The notes beneath the pieces were generated by a model. That model saw nothing but the letters and a program-made list of their open reading frames with translations, did no database searches and had not been told where the DNA came from. From NCBI RefSeq assembly GCF_029238095.1, contig NZ_JAQWGS010000010.1, positions 1 to 64,000 of the forward strand: 64,000 bases of DNA, read 5' to 3'. Made by a program: the position numbers and the translations under genes. Below are positions 18,234 to 28,561 of the stretch, piece after piece (the first letter of the stretch is position 1; each line of letters begins with the position of its first letter). Source of the stretch: Lacinutrix sp. (lineage in GTDB: Bacteria > Bacteroidota > Bacteroidia > Flavobacteriales > Flavobacteriaceae).

Positions 18234-20003
18234 CTAAACAATCTCCATTTTCTTCAATAGAAAACTAGCGTTCATATTCTGGCAAATGCCTTTTTTAAAG
18301 GTATAATCGAAATACAACTCGTTATCTATAATTTGCGCATCGAAATAGTAGTTTTTAACTTCCTCAAGTTCTTTTTCTATTTCACACAAGCTTAAATCGT
18401 GAGTAGCAATAATTCCTGTTGCATTAGTCGCTACCAATTTTTCTACAAATTTTCTTGAACCAATGGCCTTATCTCTGCTGTTAGTACCTTTTAAAATTTC
18501 GTCAAGAATAATAAAATAATTATCGTTGGCAATGGCATCGACTATATATTTTAAACGCGTTAATTCGCTAAAAAAGTAAGAACTATCATCTGTTAACGAG
18601 TCGCTTGTTCGCATACTTGTTATGAGTTTTACAGGTACGTATTCGCTAGATTTTGCACAGACTGGCAAACCTACATTCGCCATAACAATATGTAAAGAAA
18701 CAGTTCTTAAAAACGTACTTTTTCCTGCCATATTTGCTCCTGTAACTATAAAAAATTGTTCGTTATCTGTAGTAAAATCGTTGTCAATACGTTTCTCTGT
18801 TTTTAATAATGGATGTCCTAATGCAGTAACTTTTGTTTGCTTACCTTGTTCTAAAACCTTTGGATATATATAGTGTTTATGGTTAAAGGCATAATTTCCT
18901 AAACTGTTATAAGCATCGAAAAAAGTGACAACTTTAAACCAATCGTTCACCTTATTATTGTAAGTTTCAATCCATTGTTCTATTATAAAGCTGTTTTTTA
19001 TATCTGTTAGAAAATAACCATTCCCAAAAATTGCTGAAATTAAATTATTTCTGTTATCTAAGGCGTCCATAGCTTTAGATAAATCGGTTAAAATAGCCGA
19101 CGCTTTTTTACCTTCTAACTGAATTTCCTTTTGCTTTTCAATTAATAATTCTGAACTAAAAGTTTCATTTTCAATTGCATTTAGTAGTTGTGCGTACTGC
19201 CTAAAGGTATCACGTATTTTATCTGTGTTAGCAGCTAAATCGTTTATTTTTTTTAAATATTTACCAGTAATTGCCAAACCTATTAACAGCCAATACCCAA
19301 AAAATGATATTGAAATTATTTTAGTAATTCCTAAAACAAGAAGCGTAATTGAAATAATAGAAAAGATTAATGGTAGCCGTTTTAAAGCCTTTGGTAAAAA
19401 GGATTGGTGCTGGTGTAACCATTTTATAATTTGATCTGGTTTAGTCTCAACCTTTATTAAGTTAGCTTTTGCTTGAAACTGTTGTCTCCATTCTGGCTTT
19501 GTTGATAGTTCTTTAATAGCTTCTTGTCTTTTTTCGATATTTAAAATAGCATTAGCCTTTAAAGCATTAGACAATGCAAGCGCTCCAATTTTTGTGGCTG
19601 TTCTATCTACAAATTGAAAAAAAGAACCACGACCAAACAAATCAATATCTAAAGCATAATTATGCTGAGGATCATGAAATTCTAGACCTTCGGTTTTATA
19701 AAAAAAATCTCCAGAACCAATTTTTAGTTCTTCTTCATTTATTGCAACTAAAGCTTTTTTAAAGTTGTATTCTGCTTTTAAAGCCGTGTATTTTGATAGT
19801 AAATACAAAAATAAAACAATACCTAATAAAGCAAAGCCAACAGCTAATTGCCAATTACTAATTGTAAAATAAACTCCTACAGCAGTAGCAATAAAAACCA
19901 AAAGTCTAATAGTGCTTAATCCTGTAAGTTGTTTATATAATTTTGAAACCTCAGCTTTGTAAGTTTCGAGTTGTTGCAGATAGTATTTAAAAGAGTCTTG
20001 CAT
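18234..20003 (-). CDS. Membrane-anchored MutS-like ATPase
   Basis: This 589-residue protein has the MutS ATPase domain at its C-terminus: Walker A GANMAGKST (422-430), Walker B YFIILDEIL (about 496-504) and the downstream GTNSRDKAIGSRKFV and THDLSLCE motifs. It lacks the mismatch-recognition domains. Instead it has two hydrophobic pairs, about residues 32-70 and 209-249, that look like membrane helices. Such short MutS-like proteins are common in Bacteroidota and their job is not known; mismatch repair should not be assumed. The start lies 5 bases after the stop of the M28 peptidase gene, so the two are cotranscribed. Confidence 0.85.
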   Translation of the reverse strand: MQDSFKYYLQQLETYKAEVSKLYKQLTGLSTIRLLVFIATAVGVYFTISNWQLAVGFALLGIVLFLYLLSKYTALKAEYNFKKALVAINEEELKIGSGDFFYKTEGLEFHDPQHNYALDIDLFGRGSFFQFVDRTATKIGALALSNALKANAILNIEKRQEAIKELSTKPEWRQQFQAKANLIKVETKPDQIIKWLHQHQSFLPKALKRLPLIFSIISITLLVLGITKIISISFFGYWLLIGLAITGKYLKKINDLAANTDKIRDTFRQYAQLLNAIENETFSSELLIEKQKEIQLEGKKASAILTDLSKAMDALDNRNNLISAIFGNGYFLTDIKNSFIIEQWIETYNNKVNDWFKVVTFFDAYNSLGNYAFNHKHYIYPKVLEQGKQTKVTALGHPLLKTEKRIDNDFTTDNEQFFIVTGANMAGKSTFLRTVSLHIVMANVGLPVCAKSSEYVPVKLITSMRTSDSLTDDSSYFFSELTRLKYIVDAIANDNYFIILDEILKGTNSRDKAIGSRKFVEKLVATNATGIIATHDLSLCEIEKELEEVKNYYFDAQIIDNELYFDYTFKKGICQNMNASFLLKKMEIV

Positions 20004-20008
20004 TAGTT

Positions 20009-20944
20009 TTATAACTCTAAAGTATCAAGTTGTATAAACACTTGAATGATAGTTTCTACTGCATCTTGATAAAACTGATTGTCTATACGCTCGAAATCGT
20101 CTGTAGGTTTATGGTAATCTTCATGATCTGCAACACCAAAGTATATAAAAGGTATCTCTGCTTTATGGAAAGCAGCATGATCGCTTGAATTGGTCCAGTT
20201 GTCACCATCTCCTATACCTTCATGACCAATTAATAAATCTACTTTCCCTAAATCTTTAAAGTTTTCAATGGTTGGTTTTAAGTGTGGGTTATAACGCGTT
20301 CCAACTGCGAAGAGTTCGTTCTTTTCGCTTCTACTAATCATGTCCATATTTAAATTTAAAACAATATTTCTTTGTTGAATGGTATTGTCTTTTACAAAAT
20401 GATAAGCGCCTTTTAAGCCTAACTCTTCTGCATCAAAGGCTGCCAAAATTACATTGTATTTAGGCGGATTGAGTTTAAGATACTGAGCAAAAGCAATTAA
20501 TGCGCTTATACCAGAAGCGTCATCATCTGCTCCATTATATATTTTACCATTTTTTACACCTTCGTGATCGTAATGTGCAGATAAAACAAAATACTTGTTG
20601 GTATTCCCAGTTCCTTTTATTTCACCTAGAATATTTACTGCATTATAGTTTCCAAATGTAAAGTGTTGCTCAAAATCTCCACCTAGCGGTTTAACTCCTT
20701 CTTCTTTAAAGGCATTTATAATATATGTTTTAGCTTTTTCTGCTCCTTTAGTTCCTGTTCTTCTGCCTTCAAAAGCATCAGAAGATAGAGTTTTAATATT
20801 GTTTAACAGGTCTTTGGTAGAATAGGAATACTCTATCGAAACTGTTTTGTTTTCTTCCTTTTTTTGTGCCTCTGTAGTTTGCGTTTTACAACTTACAAAC
20901 GCTGTACAAATTACTAAAGCATATAATAAATATGTTTTGTTCAT
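20009..20944 (-). CDS. M28-family zinc aminopeptidase, lipoprotein
   Basis: This 311-residue lipoprotein has its lipidated Cys at residue 19 (TAFVSCKTQ). The M28 metal ligands are visible: His124 in SAHYDHEG, the Asp cluster 140-142 in NGADDDASG, Glu173 and Glu174 in DAEELGLKG, Asp201 in NLNMDMI and the final His in SSDHAAFHK. It should be a di-zinc aminopeptidase anchored in the periplasm or on the surface and feeding on peptides. It precedes the MutS-like gene in a two-gene operon. It is separated from sdhB by a terminator at 20971-20994. Confidence 0.92.
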   Translation of the reverse strand: MNKTYLLYALVICTAFVSCKTQTTEAQKKEENKTVSIEYSYSTKDLLNNIKTLSSDAFEGRRTGTKGAEKAKTYIINAFKEEGVKPLGGDFEQHFTFGNYNAVNILGEIKGTGNTNKYFVLSAHYDHEGVKNGKIYNGADDDASGISALIAFAQYLKLNPPKYNVILAAFDAEELGLKGAYHFVKDNTIQQRNIVLNLNMDMISRSEKNELFAVGTRYNPHLKPTIENFKDLGKVDLLIGHEGIGDGDNWTNSSDHAAFHKAEIPFIYFGVADHEDYHKPTDDFERIDNQFYQDAVETIIQVFIQLDTLEL

Positions 20945-20970
20945 TTTTAAAAATTTTAAGTAAATCTAAT

Positions 20971-20994
20971 AAAAAACCCAAGCATAAGCTTAGG
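20971..20994 (-). terminator. Terminator after sdhCAB
   Basis: On the minus strand a 7-bp stem (20988-20994 with 20977-20983, one G-U pair) and 4-base loop is followed by six T (20971-20976). It lies 35 bases after the sdhB stop. Confidence 0.85.
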
Positions 20995-21028
20995 TCCTTT
21001 TTATTATTAAATAGACTTTAGTTATTTA

Positions 21029-21775
21029 TTATCCTTTTAAACTTGCTGCTAAATACTCACGATTCATACGTGCAATATTTTCTAAAGAAATACCTTTTGG
21101 GCATTCTACTTCACAAGCTCCTGTATTAGTACAATTACCAAAACCTTCGTCGTCCATTTGTTTTACCATATTTAAAACACGGTCGGTTGCTTCTATTTTA
21201 CCTTGTGGTAATAAGGCAAACTGAGAAACTTTTGCTCCTACAAACAACATTGCCGATGAGTTTTTACAGCTTGCTACACAAGCTCCACAGCCAATACAAG
21301 TTGCTGCTGAGAAGGCTTCATCTGCATCTTCTTTATTTATAGGAATTGCATTTGCATCTATAGTGTTTCCTGAAGTATTCACCGAAATAAATCCTCCAGC
21401 ATGTTGTATACGATCGAAAGCTGATCTGTCTACAACTAAATCTTTAATTACAGGAAATGCTTTTGCTCTAAATGGCTCTATAAAAATAGTATCTCCATCT
21501 TTAAACATACGCATGTGTAATTGACAAGTTGTTATGCCTCTGTCTGGTCCATGAGCTTCTCCATTAATATATAGAGAACAAGAACCACAAATGCCTTCAC
21601 GACAATCGTGATCGAATGCTACTGGCTCATCTCCTTTTTCTATTAGTTCGTTATTTAAAATGTCTAACATTTCAAGAAAAGACATATCTGGTGACACATC
21701 GCTGATTTGATAATCAACCATTTTCCCTTTATCGTTAGCGTTTGCTTGACGCCAAATTTTTAACGTTAAATTCAT
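21029..21775 (-). CDS. sdhB: Succinate dehydrogenase iron-sulfur subunit
   Basis: This 248-residue subunit carries electrons from the flavin of SdhA to the membrane cytochrome. The [2Fe-2S] ligands lie in [13 protein letters not shown] and the downstream TTCQLHM. Two ferredoxin-type sets, [13 protein letters not shown] and [14 protein letters not shown], bind the [4Fe-4S] and [3Fe-4S] clusters. Sequence and gene order place it in the succinate:quinone oxidoreductase group with a single large cytochrome subunit. It is the last gene of sdhCAB, 8 bases after sdhA. Confidence 0.97.
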   Translation of the reverse strand: MNLTLKIWRQANANDKGKMVDYQISDVSPDMSFLEMLDILNNELIEKGDEPVAFDHDCREGICGSCSLYINGEAHGPDRGITTCQLHMRMFKDGDTIFIEPFRAKAFPVIKDLVVDRSAFDRIQHAGGFISVNTSGNTIDANAIPINKEDADEAFSAATCIGCGACVASCKNSSAMLFVGAKVSQFALLPQGKIEATDRVLNMVKQMDDEGFGNCTNTGACEVECPKGISLENIARMNREYLAASLKG

Positions 21776-21783
21776 AGCTTTTC

Positions 21784-23781
21784 TTATTTATAACTTCTTT
21801 CTTTTACCTTAATATTATCGTATTCTAATGCTTCTTGATGAAGTACTGCGTCTTTAGGTTCTCCTTTATATTCCCATGCCGAAACATATTGAAATTCTTT
21901 ACGACGAACAGCTTCTCCTTCTGGTGTTTGATACTCATCTCTAAAATGACCTCCTGCAGATTCTTCACGCTGCAAAGCATCTTTTGCAAATAATTCTCCT
22001 AATTCTAGAAAGTCTGCTACACGACCTGCTTTTGCTAATTCTTCATTAAACTCGTTAGCAGTTCCAGGTACACGAACGTCTTTCCAGAATTCTGCTCTAA
22101 GTTCTGAAATTTCAGTAATTGCAGATTTTAAATCTTTTTCGTTTCTAGCCATACCACATTTGTTCCACATAATTTTTCCTAATTTCTTATGGAAATAATC
22201 TACAGAATGTGACCCATTATTATTGATTAAATGATCAATGTTTTTTCTAACTTCTGCTTCGGCTTCTTCAAACTCTTTTGTGTCTGTTGAAATTGGACCT
22301 GTACGAATATCATCAGCTAAATAATCTCCAATAGTATATGGTAATACAAAATAACCATCTGCTAAACCTTGCATTAAAGCAGAAGCTCCTAAACGGTTAG
22401 CACCATGATCGGAGAAGTTTGCTTCTCCAATTGCATATAGTCCTGGAACAGTGGTCATTAAATTGTAATCTACCCAAACGCCACCCATTGTGTAGTGCAC
22501 TGCTGGATAAATCATCATTGGTGTTTCGTATGGATTTTCATCTACAATCTTCTCATACATTTGGAATAAGTTTCCATATTTAGTTTTAACAATTTCTTGT
22601 CCTAATTTTCTAACTAAAACATCATCATTTTCATCTAAACCTTTAACGTGTGCTTGTTCTTTTCCATAACGCATAAAAGCTGAAGCAAAATCTAAATATA
22701 CTGCTTCTCCTGTTGCATTTACACCAAAACCAGCATCGCAACGTTCTTTTGCTGCACGAGAGGCTACATCACGAGGTACTAAATTTCCAAAGGCAGGATA
22801 TCTACGCTCTAAGTAGTAATCTCTATCTTCTTCTTTTATTTGCGTAGGCTTTAATGTTTTATTACGAATAGCCTCGACATCTTTTTTATGTTTTGGAACC
22901 CAAATACGTCCGTCGTTACGTAAAGACTCAGACATTAAGGTTAGTTTAGACTGATGGTCTCCAGAAACAGGAATACAAGTTGGGTGAATTTGTGTGTAAC
23001 AAGGGTTTGCAAAGTAAGCACCACGTTTGTGTGCTTTCCAAGCAGCTGTTACGTTACTTCCCATAGCATTAGTAGATAAGAAAAACACGTTACCATAACC
23101 TCCTGTTCCTAAAACAACAGCGTGGGCTGAGTGTCTTTCTATTTCACCATTGATTAGATTTCGAGTAATGATACCTCTCGCTTTACCATCGACCTTAACA
23201 ACGTCAAGCATTTCATGACGATTGTACATTTTAATTTTTCCACGTCCTATTTGACGGTTCATTGCAGAATAGGCACCTAATAATAATTGCTGTCCTGTTT
23301 GTCCTGCTGCGTAAAAAGTTCTTGAAACCAAAACACCACCAAACGAACGGTTATCTAATAATCCACCATATTCTCTTGCAAAAGGAACACCTTGTGCAAC
23401 ACATTGGTCGATAATATTAGTAGAAACCTCAGCTAAACGATACACGTTTGCTTCTCGTGAACGGTAATCGCCTCCTTTTACAGTATCGTAGAACAATCTG
23501 TAAGTAGAGTCTCCATCACCTTGATAGTTTTTTGCTGCATTAATTCCACCTTGTGCTGCAATAGAATGCGCACGTCTTGGAGAATCTTGAAAACAAAATG
23601 CTTTTACATTATATCCAAGCTCTGCTAAAGTAGCAGCTGCAGATCCACCAGCTAATCCTGTTCCTACAACAATAACATCTATGTTACGCTTGTTTGCTGG
23701 ATTTACTAAATCGATATTATTTTTATAATTTGTCCATTTGTCTGCAATTGGACCTTGAGGTATTTTAGAATCTAAAGCCAT
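21784..23781 (-). CDS. sdhA: Succinate dehydrogenase flavoprotein subunit
   Basis: This 665-residue subunit oxidises succinate to fumarate. The dinucleotide-binding motif [12 protein letters not shown] is at about 38-50. The covalent FAD His is H72 in [10 protein letters not shown]. Substrate-binding elements include [14 protein letters not shown] and [12 protein letters not shown]. The length matches the Bacteroidetes/Wolinella type (about 660 residues). It lies between sdhC (15-base gap) and sdhB (8-base gap). The complex feeds the TCA cycle into the menaquinone pool. Confidence 0.98.
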   Translation of the reverse strand: MALDSKIPQGPIADKWTNYKNNIDLVNPANKRNIDVIVVGTGLAGGSAAATLAELGYNVKAFCFQDSPRRAHSIAAQGGINAAKNYQGDGDSTYRLFYDTVKGGDYRSREANVYRLAEVSTNIIDQCVAQGVPFAREYGGLLDNRSFGGVLVSRTFYAAGQTGQQLLLGAYSAMNRQIGRGKIKMYNRHEMLDVVKVDGKARGIITRNLINGEIERHSAHAVVLGTGGYGNVFFLSTNAMGSNVTAAWKAHKRGAYFANPCYTQIHPTCIPVSGDHQSKLTLMSESLRNDGRIWVPKHKKDVEAIRNKTLKPTQIKEEDRDYYLERRYPAFGNLVPRDVASRAAKERCDAGFGVNATGEAVYLDFASAFMRYGKEQAHVKGLDENDDVLVRKLGQEIVKTKYGNLFQMYEKIVDENPYETPMMIYPAVHYTMGGVWVDYNLMTTVPGLYAIGEANFSDHGANRLGASALMQGLADGYFVLPYTIGDYLADDIRTGPISTDTKEFEEAEAEVRKNIDHLINNNGSHSVDYFHKKLGKIMWNKCGMARNEKDLKSAITEISELRAEFWKDVRVPGTANEFNEELAKAGRVADFLELGELFAKDALQREESAGGHFRDEYQTPEGEAVRRKEFQYVSAWEYKGEPKDAVLHQEALEYDNIKVKERSYK

Positions 23782-23796
23782 AAATCTCTCTGTGTA

Positions 23797-24483
23797 TTAA
23801 TGATTAAAATAGTGAAATAACGCAATAAAAATGAATCCTAATGGAACTCCAATTGCATAAACTTTACTAAACCCTTTTAATCCTTTAGTATATTTGTTAT
23901 TTGCTCCAACCGATTGGAATGCTGAGTTGAAACCGTGTAATAAATGTAATGCTAAGAATACAAATGATATAACATATAGTGCAACTCTCCAACCGTCAAC
24001 AAATTTATGTTGTAAGTGCTCTAAGTATCTGTAACCACTATCTGCATTGTTTGGGTCTATAAGGCCTGACATATCACCTTCTATAAACTTGATGTTTATT
24101 TCTGGAAACCAAAAATCATAAAAATGTAATGCCATAAATCCTAAGATTGCAAGACCACTCCAAATCATGTTTCTACTCATCCAAGTAGAATTTGCACCAC
24201 CATTGTTTTTAGCATAGCTGATTTGTCTTGCTTTATTATTTTTAATTTCTAGAACAAATCCCATTACAAAATGGAAAATAACGCCAAAAATTAGCACTGG
24301 TTGTAGTAGATACTGAATAACCCAAAATGTTCCCATAAAATGAGATACATCGTTAAAGGTGTCTCCATCTAAAACAGAAAGCAAGTTAATAGTAAAATGC
24401 TGAAGTAAGAATACCATAAGAAAGAGTGCCGAAAGTGCCATCGCAAACTTTCTTCCTATTGAAGAATTTAAAATTCCGCTCAT
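23797..24483 (-). CDS. sdhC: Succinate dehydrogenase cytochrome b558 subunit
   Basis: This 228-residue membrane subunit belongs to the single-subunit, probably diheme cytochrome b class. Five hydrophobic helices are visible. Candidate heme His residues are in LQHFTINLL, VIFHFVMGF, MALHFYDFW, HLQHKFVDGW and LALHLLHGFNSAFQS. It anchors SdhAB and passes electrons to menaquinone. It is the first gene of the operon, with a promoter at 24512-24542. Confidence 0.95.
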   Translation of the reverse strand: MSGILNSSIGRKFAMALSALFLMVFLLQHFTINLLSVLDGDTFNDVSHFMGTFWVIQYLLQPVLIFGVIFHFVMGFVLEIKNNKARQISYAKNNGGANSTWMSRNMIWSGLAILGFMALHFYDFWFPEINIKFIEGDMSGLIDPNNADSGYRYLEHLQHKFVDGWRVALYVISFVFLALHLLHGFNSAFQSVGANNKYTKGLKGFSKVYAIGVPLGFIFIALFHYFNH

Positions 24484-24511
24484 TGTTTTTGTAGTTAAAG
24501 TATAGTTACTA

Positions 24512-24542
24512 CAAAGATAAGGCTCAATGGATATTGAAACAA
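24512..24542 (-). promoter_or_regulatory. Promoter of sdhCAB
   Basis: On the minus strand TTG (24542-24540), 20 bases, then TATCTTTG (24519-24512) match the Bacteroidetes -33/-7 pattern TTG / TAnnTTTG. The -7 box is 28 bases from the sdhC ATG. Confidence 0.75.
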
Positions 24543-24623
24543 ATTTTAACTATTATTTATGCTATTTAGAATGGGTATAAGTTAAAAGTTAAACCTAGCA
24601 ATTATTTAATAAATATAATTTGC

Positions 24624-25496
24624 TTAATTAGATACACTAGGAATTAAACCACGAAGTCCCATATCTACAACTTGCTCTCCAGCAGCTGGCTCGTATTTCC
24701 CATCGTTGTTAACTTCTGTCCACTCAAAACTATTGTTTATAGAAAACGATAAAACCACTTCAATATCATCTGTCTCATTTCCTGTAATAATAAATGGTGT
24801 AGAAAATTCTCCTGTTACCACACAAGAGCCTTGAGGAATTGGAGATGAATTAAATAATGGATTAGGAACTGTTGTAGCGCCTTCTGGCGCTTGACCTTGA
24901 GAAGTAAAGCCTAAGGCTTCAAAAGCCCAAAAGCCTTGTAATTTATTATCGTTTACATTAAATGTGCTACCGTTTATGTTAAAAGAAGTAATATAATTAT
25001 TGAAGCCAACAAAACTACCTAGAGTTCCAGTAATTTCATTTCCATTTGCAATAAGATTTATACCTCCTTCTTGATAGGCAAGAGATATACGAACCCATTC
25101 GTAATTTCCTGCCGCAACATCGCTTAATGGAATGGTTACAAACGTTTGGTTATTTCCGGCAAACTGCGCATTTTCAAAATCTATTGCAATGCTTCCTCCT
25201 TGTGTAGTTTCTGCGCCTTGATAGAGTATTTCGCCTTGACCTAATGCAGTAAAAGCAGAAGGTGCAAGCTCTATATAATTAGCACTCATTCTAGAAACAA
25301 CTGGAGATTGAGCTGCGTTTCCTACAGGAATTGTAGAAGGTTGCCCAATATTATTTAATCGCTCTTGATTTGGATCGAATTTAAATTTAATGATAAGATT
25401 AGCTTCAGAATTATTTACAACGGTTTCATTTTCATCACTACTACACGACACCAAAAAAACAGCAACTGAAAGTAAAGTCAATATTATATTTTTCAT
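24624..25496 (-). CDS. Uncharacterised beta-rich lipoprotein
   Basis: This 290-residue lipoprotein has the lipobox VSC with Cys at residue 18 (AVFLVSCSSDENE). No enzyme motif is recognised. The mature part is beta-rich with a small Gly/Asn-rich core (QGGSIAIDFENAQFAGNN, EWVRISLAYQEGG). It ends with an acidic segment that could bind calcium (EVNNDGKYEPAAGEQ). It lies downstream of the propeller gene ending at 25546 with a 49-base gap on the same strand, so the two may be cotranscribed. Its function is unknown. Confidence 0.7.
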   Translation of the reverse strand: MKNIILTLLSVAVFLVSCSSDENETVVNNSEANLIIKFKFDPNQERLNNIGQPSTIPVGNAAQSPVVSRMSANYIELAPSAFTALGQGEILYQGAETTQGGSIAIDFENAQFAGNNQTFVTIPLSDVAAGNYEWVRISLAYQEGGINLIANGNEITGTLGSFVGFNNYITSFNINGSTFNVNDNKLQGFWAFEALGFTSQGQAPEGATTVPNPLFNSSPIPQGSCVVTGEFSTPFIITGNETDDIEVVLSFSINNSFEWTEVNNDGKYEPAAGEQVVDMGLRGLIPSVSN

Positions 25497-25545
25497 TTTG
25501 AATATGTTTTTTATAAAACTATATAACGCTATTTTTATAAAAGTA

Positions 25546-28386
25546 TTATTCTACTTCTAAACTAGTAGTTACTCCATTAATATAAATTAAGTATTCTCCT
25601 TTTGGTAAATAATATTTGTTGTTTTTAGCTTTATTAATGTCTATTTTAGTGTTCTCTTTTAAAAGCTTCTTTCTTCCTTTTTCTGTTATCGACAAATCAT
25701 AATCAACATAATTAAAACCTAAATCTGCATTAGCTACTATGGTTTTTAAGACTGTGTTTTTATCACTTCTAATTTCAATAATCTTCTTTTCTGCTGTATT
25801 AGCAAAAAACTTAATTTGTGTTGAGGGTTCGTAAGGTTTCATCCATTTACTCCAGCTATTTCCCCAACGACTACTTGCTCTAATTTTATTGATATTAAAT
25901 AAAGTTACGGCTTCGTTCATTAAACCAGTATTCATTTTTTGTAATGGCTCCACATTTGTTTTGTAGATACTTCTTCCGTGCGTTCCTAGTAACAAATCGT
26001 TACTTGCTTCTTGCAACACCATATCGTGTACTGCAACAGCAGGTAAGTTCTTAGAGAAAGCTTCCCACATTTCTCCATTATTAAACGACACATAAGCGCC
26101 ATTATCTGTGCCTAAGTATAAGATGTCTTTATTTACATGATCTTCTCGAATAACATTTACTGGAGCATTTGGGATATTAGAATTAATAGTGGTCCAAGTT
26201 TCTCCATAATCTTCAGACATATAGACATAACTAGTAAAATCATCAAATCGATAACCATTTAATGTTGCATAAACACGCTCTTTTTTATGCTTTGATGCCA
26301 CTACTCTAGTCAACCATAAATCTTTTGGTAAGTCTGCTGTTATGTTTTCCCAACTGCCACCTCCATTTTTAGTAAGTTGCACATTTCCATCATCTGTACC
26401 AATATAAATTAAACCAAAATCGAAAGGCGATTCGCTAATGGTTGTTAATGTTCCATAGGCTACATTTCCTTTTTTACCTCCTTGTGTTAAGTCTGGTGAA
26501 ATGGCTTTCCAAGTGTCGCCTTTATCCATAGAACGCATTAATTTATTACCTCCTAAGTATAAAATGTCTTGATTGTGCCTAGATAAATGAATAGGTGTTT
26601 GCCAATTAAAACGATATGGAGTTTCGCCTAATTCATGTTTTGGTTGAATATATTTTTGCGCTCCTGTCTCTCTATTAATTCTGTAATAATTTCCAAACTG
26701 GTAACCAGTATACACTATGTCTGAATTGCGATTATCAATTTCAATTTGCATACCATCGCCACCCATTATACTTTTCCATGGATACTCGCCATTTTGATGC
26801 CAAGCTTTATTTTCTGGAGCATTATGAGCACCAACCCAAACACCATTATCTTGCAAACCTCCATACACTCTATATGGTTTTTGGTTATCTACATTTATAG
26901 CATAAAATTGCCCTACTGCTGGAGTATTGTTTTTTATCCAGCTTTCTCCATCGTCGTATGTAATATTTACGCCTCCATCGTTTCCATTAATTAAATGATT
27001 TGTGTTTTTTGGATTAATCCATAACGCGTGATGGTCTGCATGCACATTTTCTGCACTTATAGACGTAAATGTTTTTCCGCCATCTTTTGACTTTATTATT
27101 GGTACACCATAAACATATATGTGATCTTGATTATCTGGAGCCACATGAATGTGTCCAAAATAATAACCGTAGCTATAGTATAAATCGTCTAAATAATCTT
27201 CATGAGTTTTGTTCCAGGTTTGCCCACCATCTGTACTTTTATAAACCTCAGCACCAATAACTGGTGTATCGAACAGCATAGAATTTGCATCTTCAAGATA
27301 GTGAGCCAAATCAATTGGTTTTACATTTCCGCTACGAACCATTTGTTTTACGTTTTCGGCTCTGTATTTTTCTTGAAATCCATTAGTTTTTAAAAATCCG
27401 TTAAGTTTTTTATCATCTAGATCTAAAAAGACTTGAGTACTCATCGTTTTAAAGTGGTCTTTTTTAAGCCCTCTAGTTTGTTCTTTTTCTCCTTCTAAAG
27501 GTCTTCTAAATTGGCTATCATGAATAGCATAAACAATATTATCATCGTAAATTGCCAATCCTATTCTACCCACACCTTCACCTATTGGAAAACCACTAGC
27601 ATCGGTAGATACTTTAGTCCAAGTTTCTCCAGCATCAACACTTTTATAAATGGAAGAATTGTTTCCACTACCATCAAAATTCCATGCTTTTCTGTCTTTA
27701 GTCCAAGACGATGCAAACATAACATTATAGTTATTTGGTGCATGTTGCACATCTATAATACCACTAACATTATCTACAAATAGTGTTTTGCTCCATGTTT
27801 TACCACCATCTTTTGTTTTATAGATGCCTCTATCCTCACTTTTAGAATATAAAGCTCCTGTAACACCAACCACAACTTCGTCTCCATTGTTTGGGTTTAT
27901 TAAAATACGTCCAACATGCTGCGAATTTGGCAAACCTACATGTTCCCATGATTCGCCATTATTGGTCGATTTTAACATACCTATTCCAGAATAGGAAGAA
28001 CGCGAGGCGTTGTTTTCTCCTGTTCCTACCCAAATAGTTCTAGTTTTCCAGTCTACAGCAATATCACCAACATTCTGGGTTTGAGAGCTGTCTAGAATTG
28101 GCATAAAAGTGGTTCCGTTATTTGTAGTGTGCCAAAGTCCTCCTGAGGCATAACCAACATAAAATTCTGTTGAATTTTCCGGGTTTACCGCTAAATCCAC
28201 AACTCGACCACTCATTACCGTTGGTCCAATATTTTGAAAAGGAACATTTTTAACTAAAGACTCTTGTTGTCGTTTCGTTTTTTTCTGAAGACTTTCTTCA
28301 ACCTTATTAGAATTTAATGTGGCTTGTTGGGCTTCAGTATTTAGAATAGCTAAAAAACAGAATGCAAGAAAAATTTTGAATTTCAT
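25546..28386 (-). CDS. Exported sortilin/BNR-type beta-propeller protein
   Basis: I set the start at the ATG at 28386 because it opens a signal peptide (MKFKIFLAFCFLAILNTEAQ). That gives 946 residues; the open frame extends further but overlaps the divergent gene. At least nine BNR/Asp-box motifs of the S-x-D-x-G-x-T-W type occur (STNNGESWEHV, TKDGGKTWSK, SVDAGETWTKV, STDGGQTWNKT, SMDKGDTWKAI, SEDYGETWTTI). They indicate two stacked propellers like sortilin/Vps10 or GH74-type proteins. No catalytic residues for a glycosidase can be assigned. There is no T9SS sorting domain; the C-terminus is a small beta domain (KGEYLIYINGVTTSLEVE). Confidence 0.85.
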   Translation of the reverse strand: MKFKIFLAFCFLAILNTEAQQATLNSNKVEESLQKKTKRQQESLVKNVPFQNIGPTVMSGRVVDLAVNPENSTEFYVGYASGGLWHTTNNGTTFMPILDSSQTQNVGDIAVDWKTRTIWVGTGENNASRSSYSGIGMLKSTNNGESWEHVGLPNSQHVGRILINPNNGDEVVVGVTGALYSKSEDRGIYKTKDGGKTWSKTLFVDNVSGIIDVQHAPNNYNVMFASSWTKDRKAWNFDGSGNNSSIYKSVDAGETWTKVSTDASGFPIGEGVGRIGLAIYDDNIVYAIHDSQFRRPLEGEKEQTRGLKKDHFKTMSTQVFLDLDDKKLNGFLKTNGFQEKYRAENVKQMVRSGNVKPIDLAHYLEDANSMLFDTPVIGAEVYKSTDGGQTWNKTHEDYLDDLYYSYGYYFGHIHVAPDNQDHIYVYGVPIIKSKDGGKTFTSISAENVHADHHALWINPKNTNHLINGNDGGVNITYDDGESWIKNNTPAVGQFYAINVDNQKPYRVYGGLQDNGVWVGAHNAPENKAWHQNGEYPWKSIMGGDGMQIEIDNRNSDIVYTGYQFGNYYRINRETGAQKYIQPKHELGETPYRFNWQTPIHLSRHNQDILYLGGNKLMRSMDKGDTWKAISPDLTQGGKKGNVAYGTLTTISESPFDFGLIYIGTDDGNVQLTKNGGGSWENITADLPKDLWLTRVVASKHKKERVYATLNGYRFDDFTSYVYMSEDYGETWTTINSNIPNAPVNVIREDHVNKDILYLGTDNGAYVSFNNGEMWEAFSKNLPAVAVHDMVLQEASNDLLLGTHGRSIYKTNVEPLQKMNTGLMNEAVTLFNINKIRASSRWGNSWSKWMKPYEPSTQIKFFANTAEKKIIEIRSDKNTVLKTIVANADLGFNYVDYDLSITEKGRKKLLKENTKIDINKAKNNKYYLPKGEYLIYINGVTTSLEVE

Positions 28387-28561
28387 GTAGATAATATTTA
28401 AGACCTTGAAGGTAAGTATTCTGTTAAATATGAGCAAAACTGAAATGCTTTTTAGTAATAAAATGTTATTTTTACGACTCAGAGATTTTTTAACTTCACT
28501 AAAAAAAATACTATTATTAATAAAATTTCCATTGCTAATGGAAATAAAAATAAATTCCTCA

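Noticed and set aside
26746-27783. Several plus-strand frames within the propeller gene
   Set aside because: They are antisense shadows of BNR-repeat codons, with no consistent coding character.
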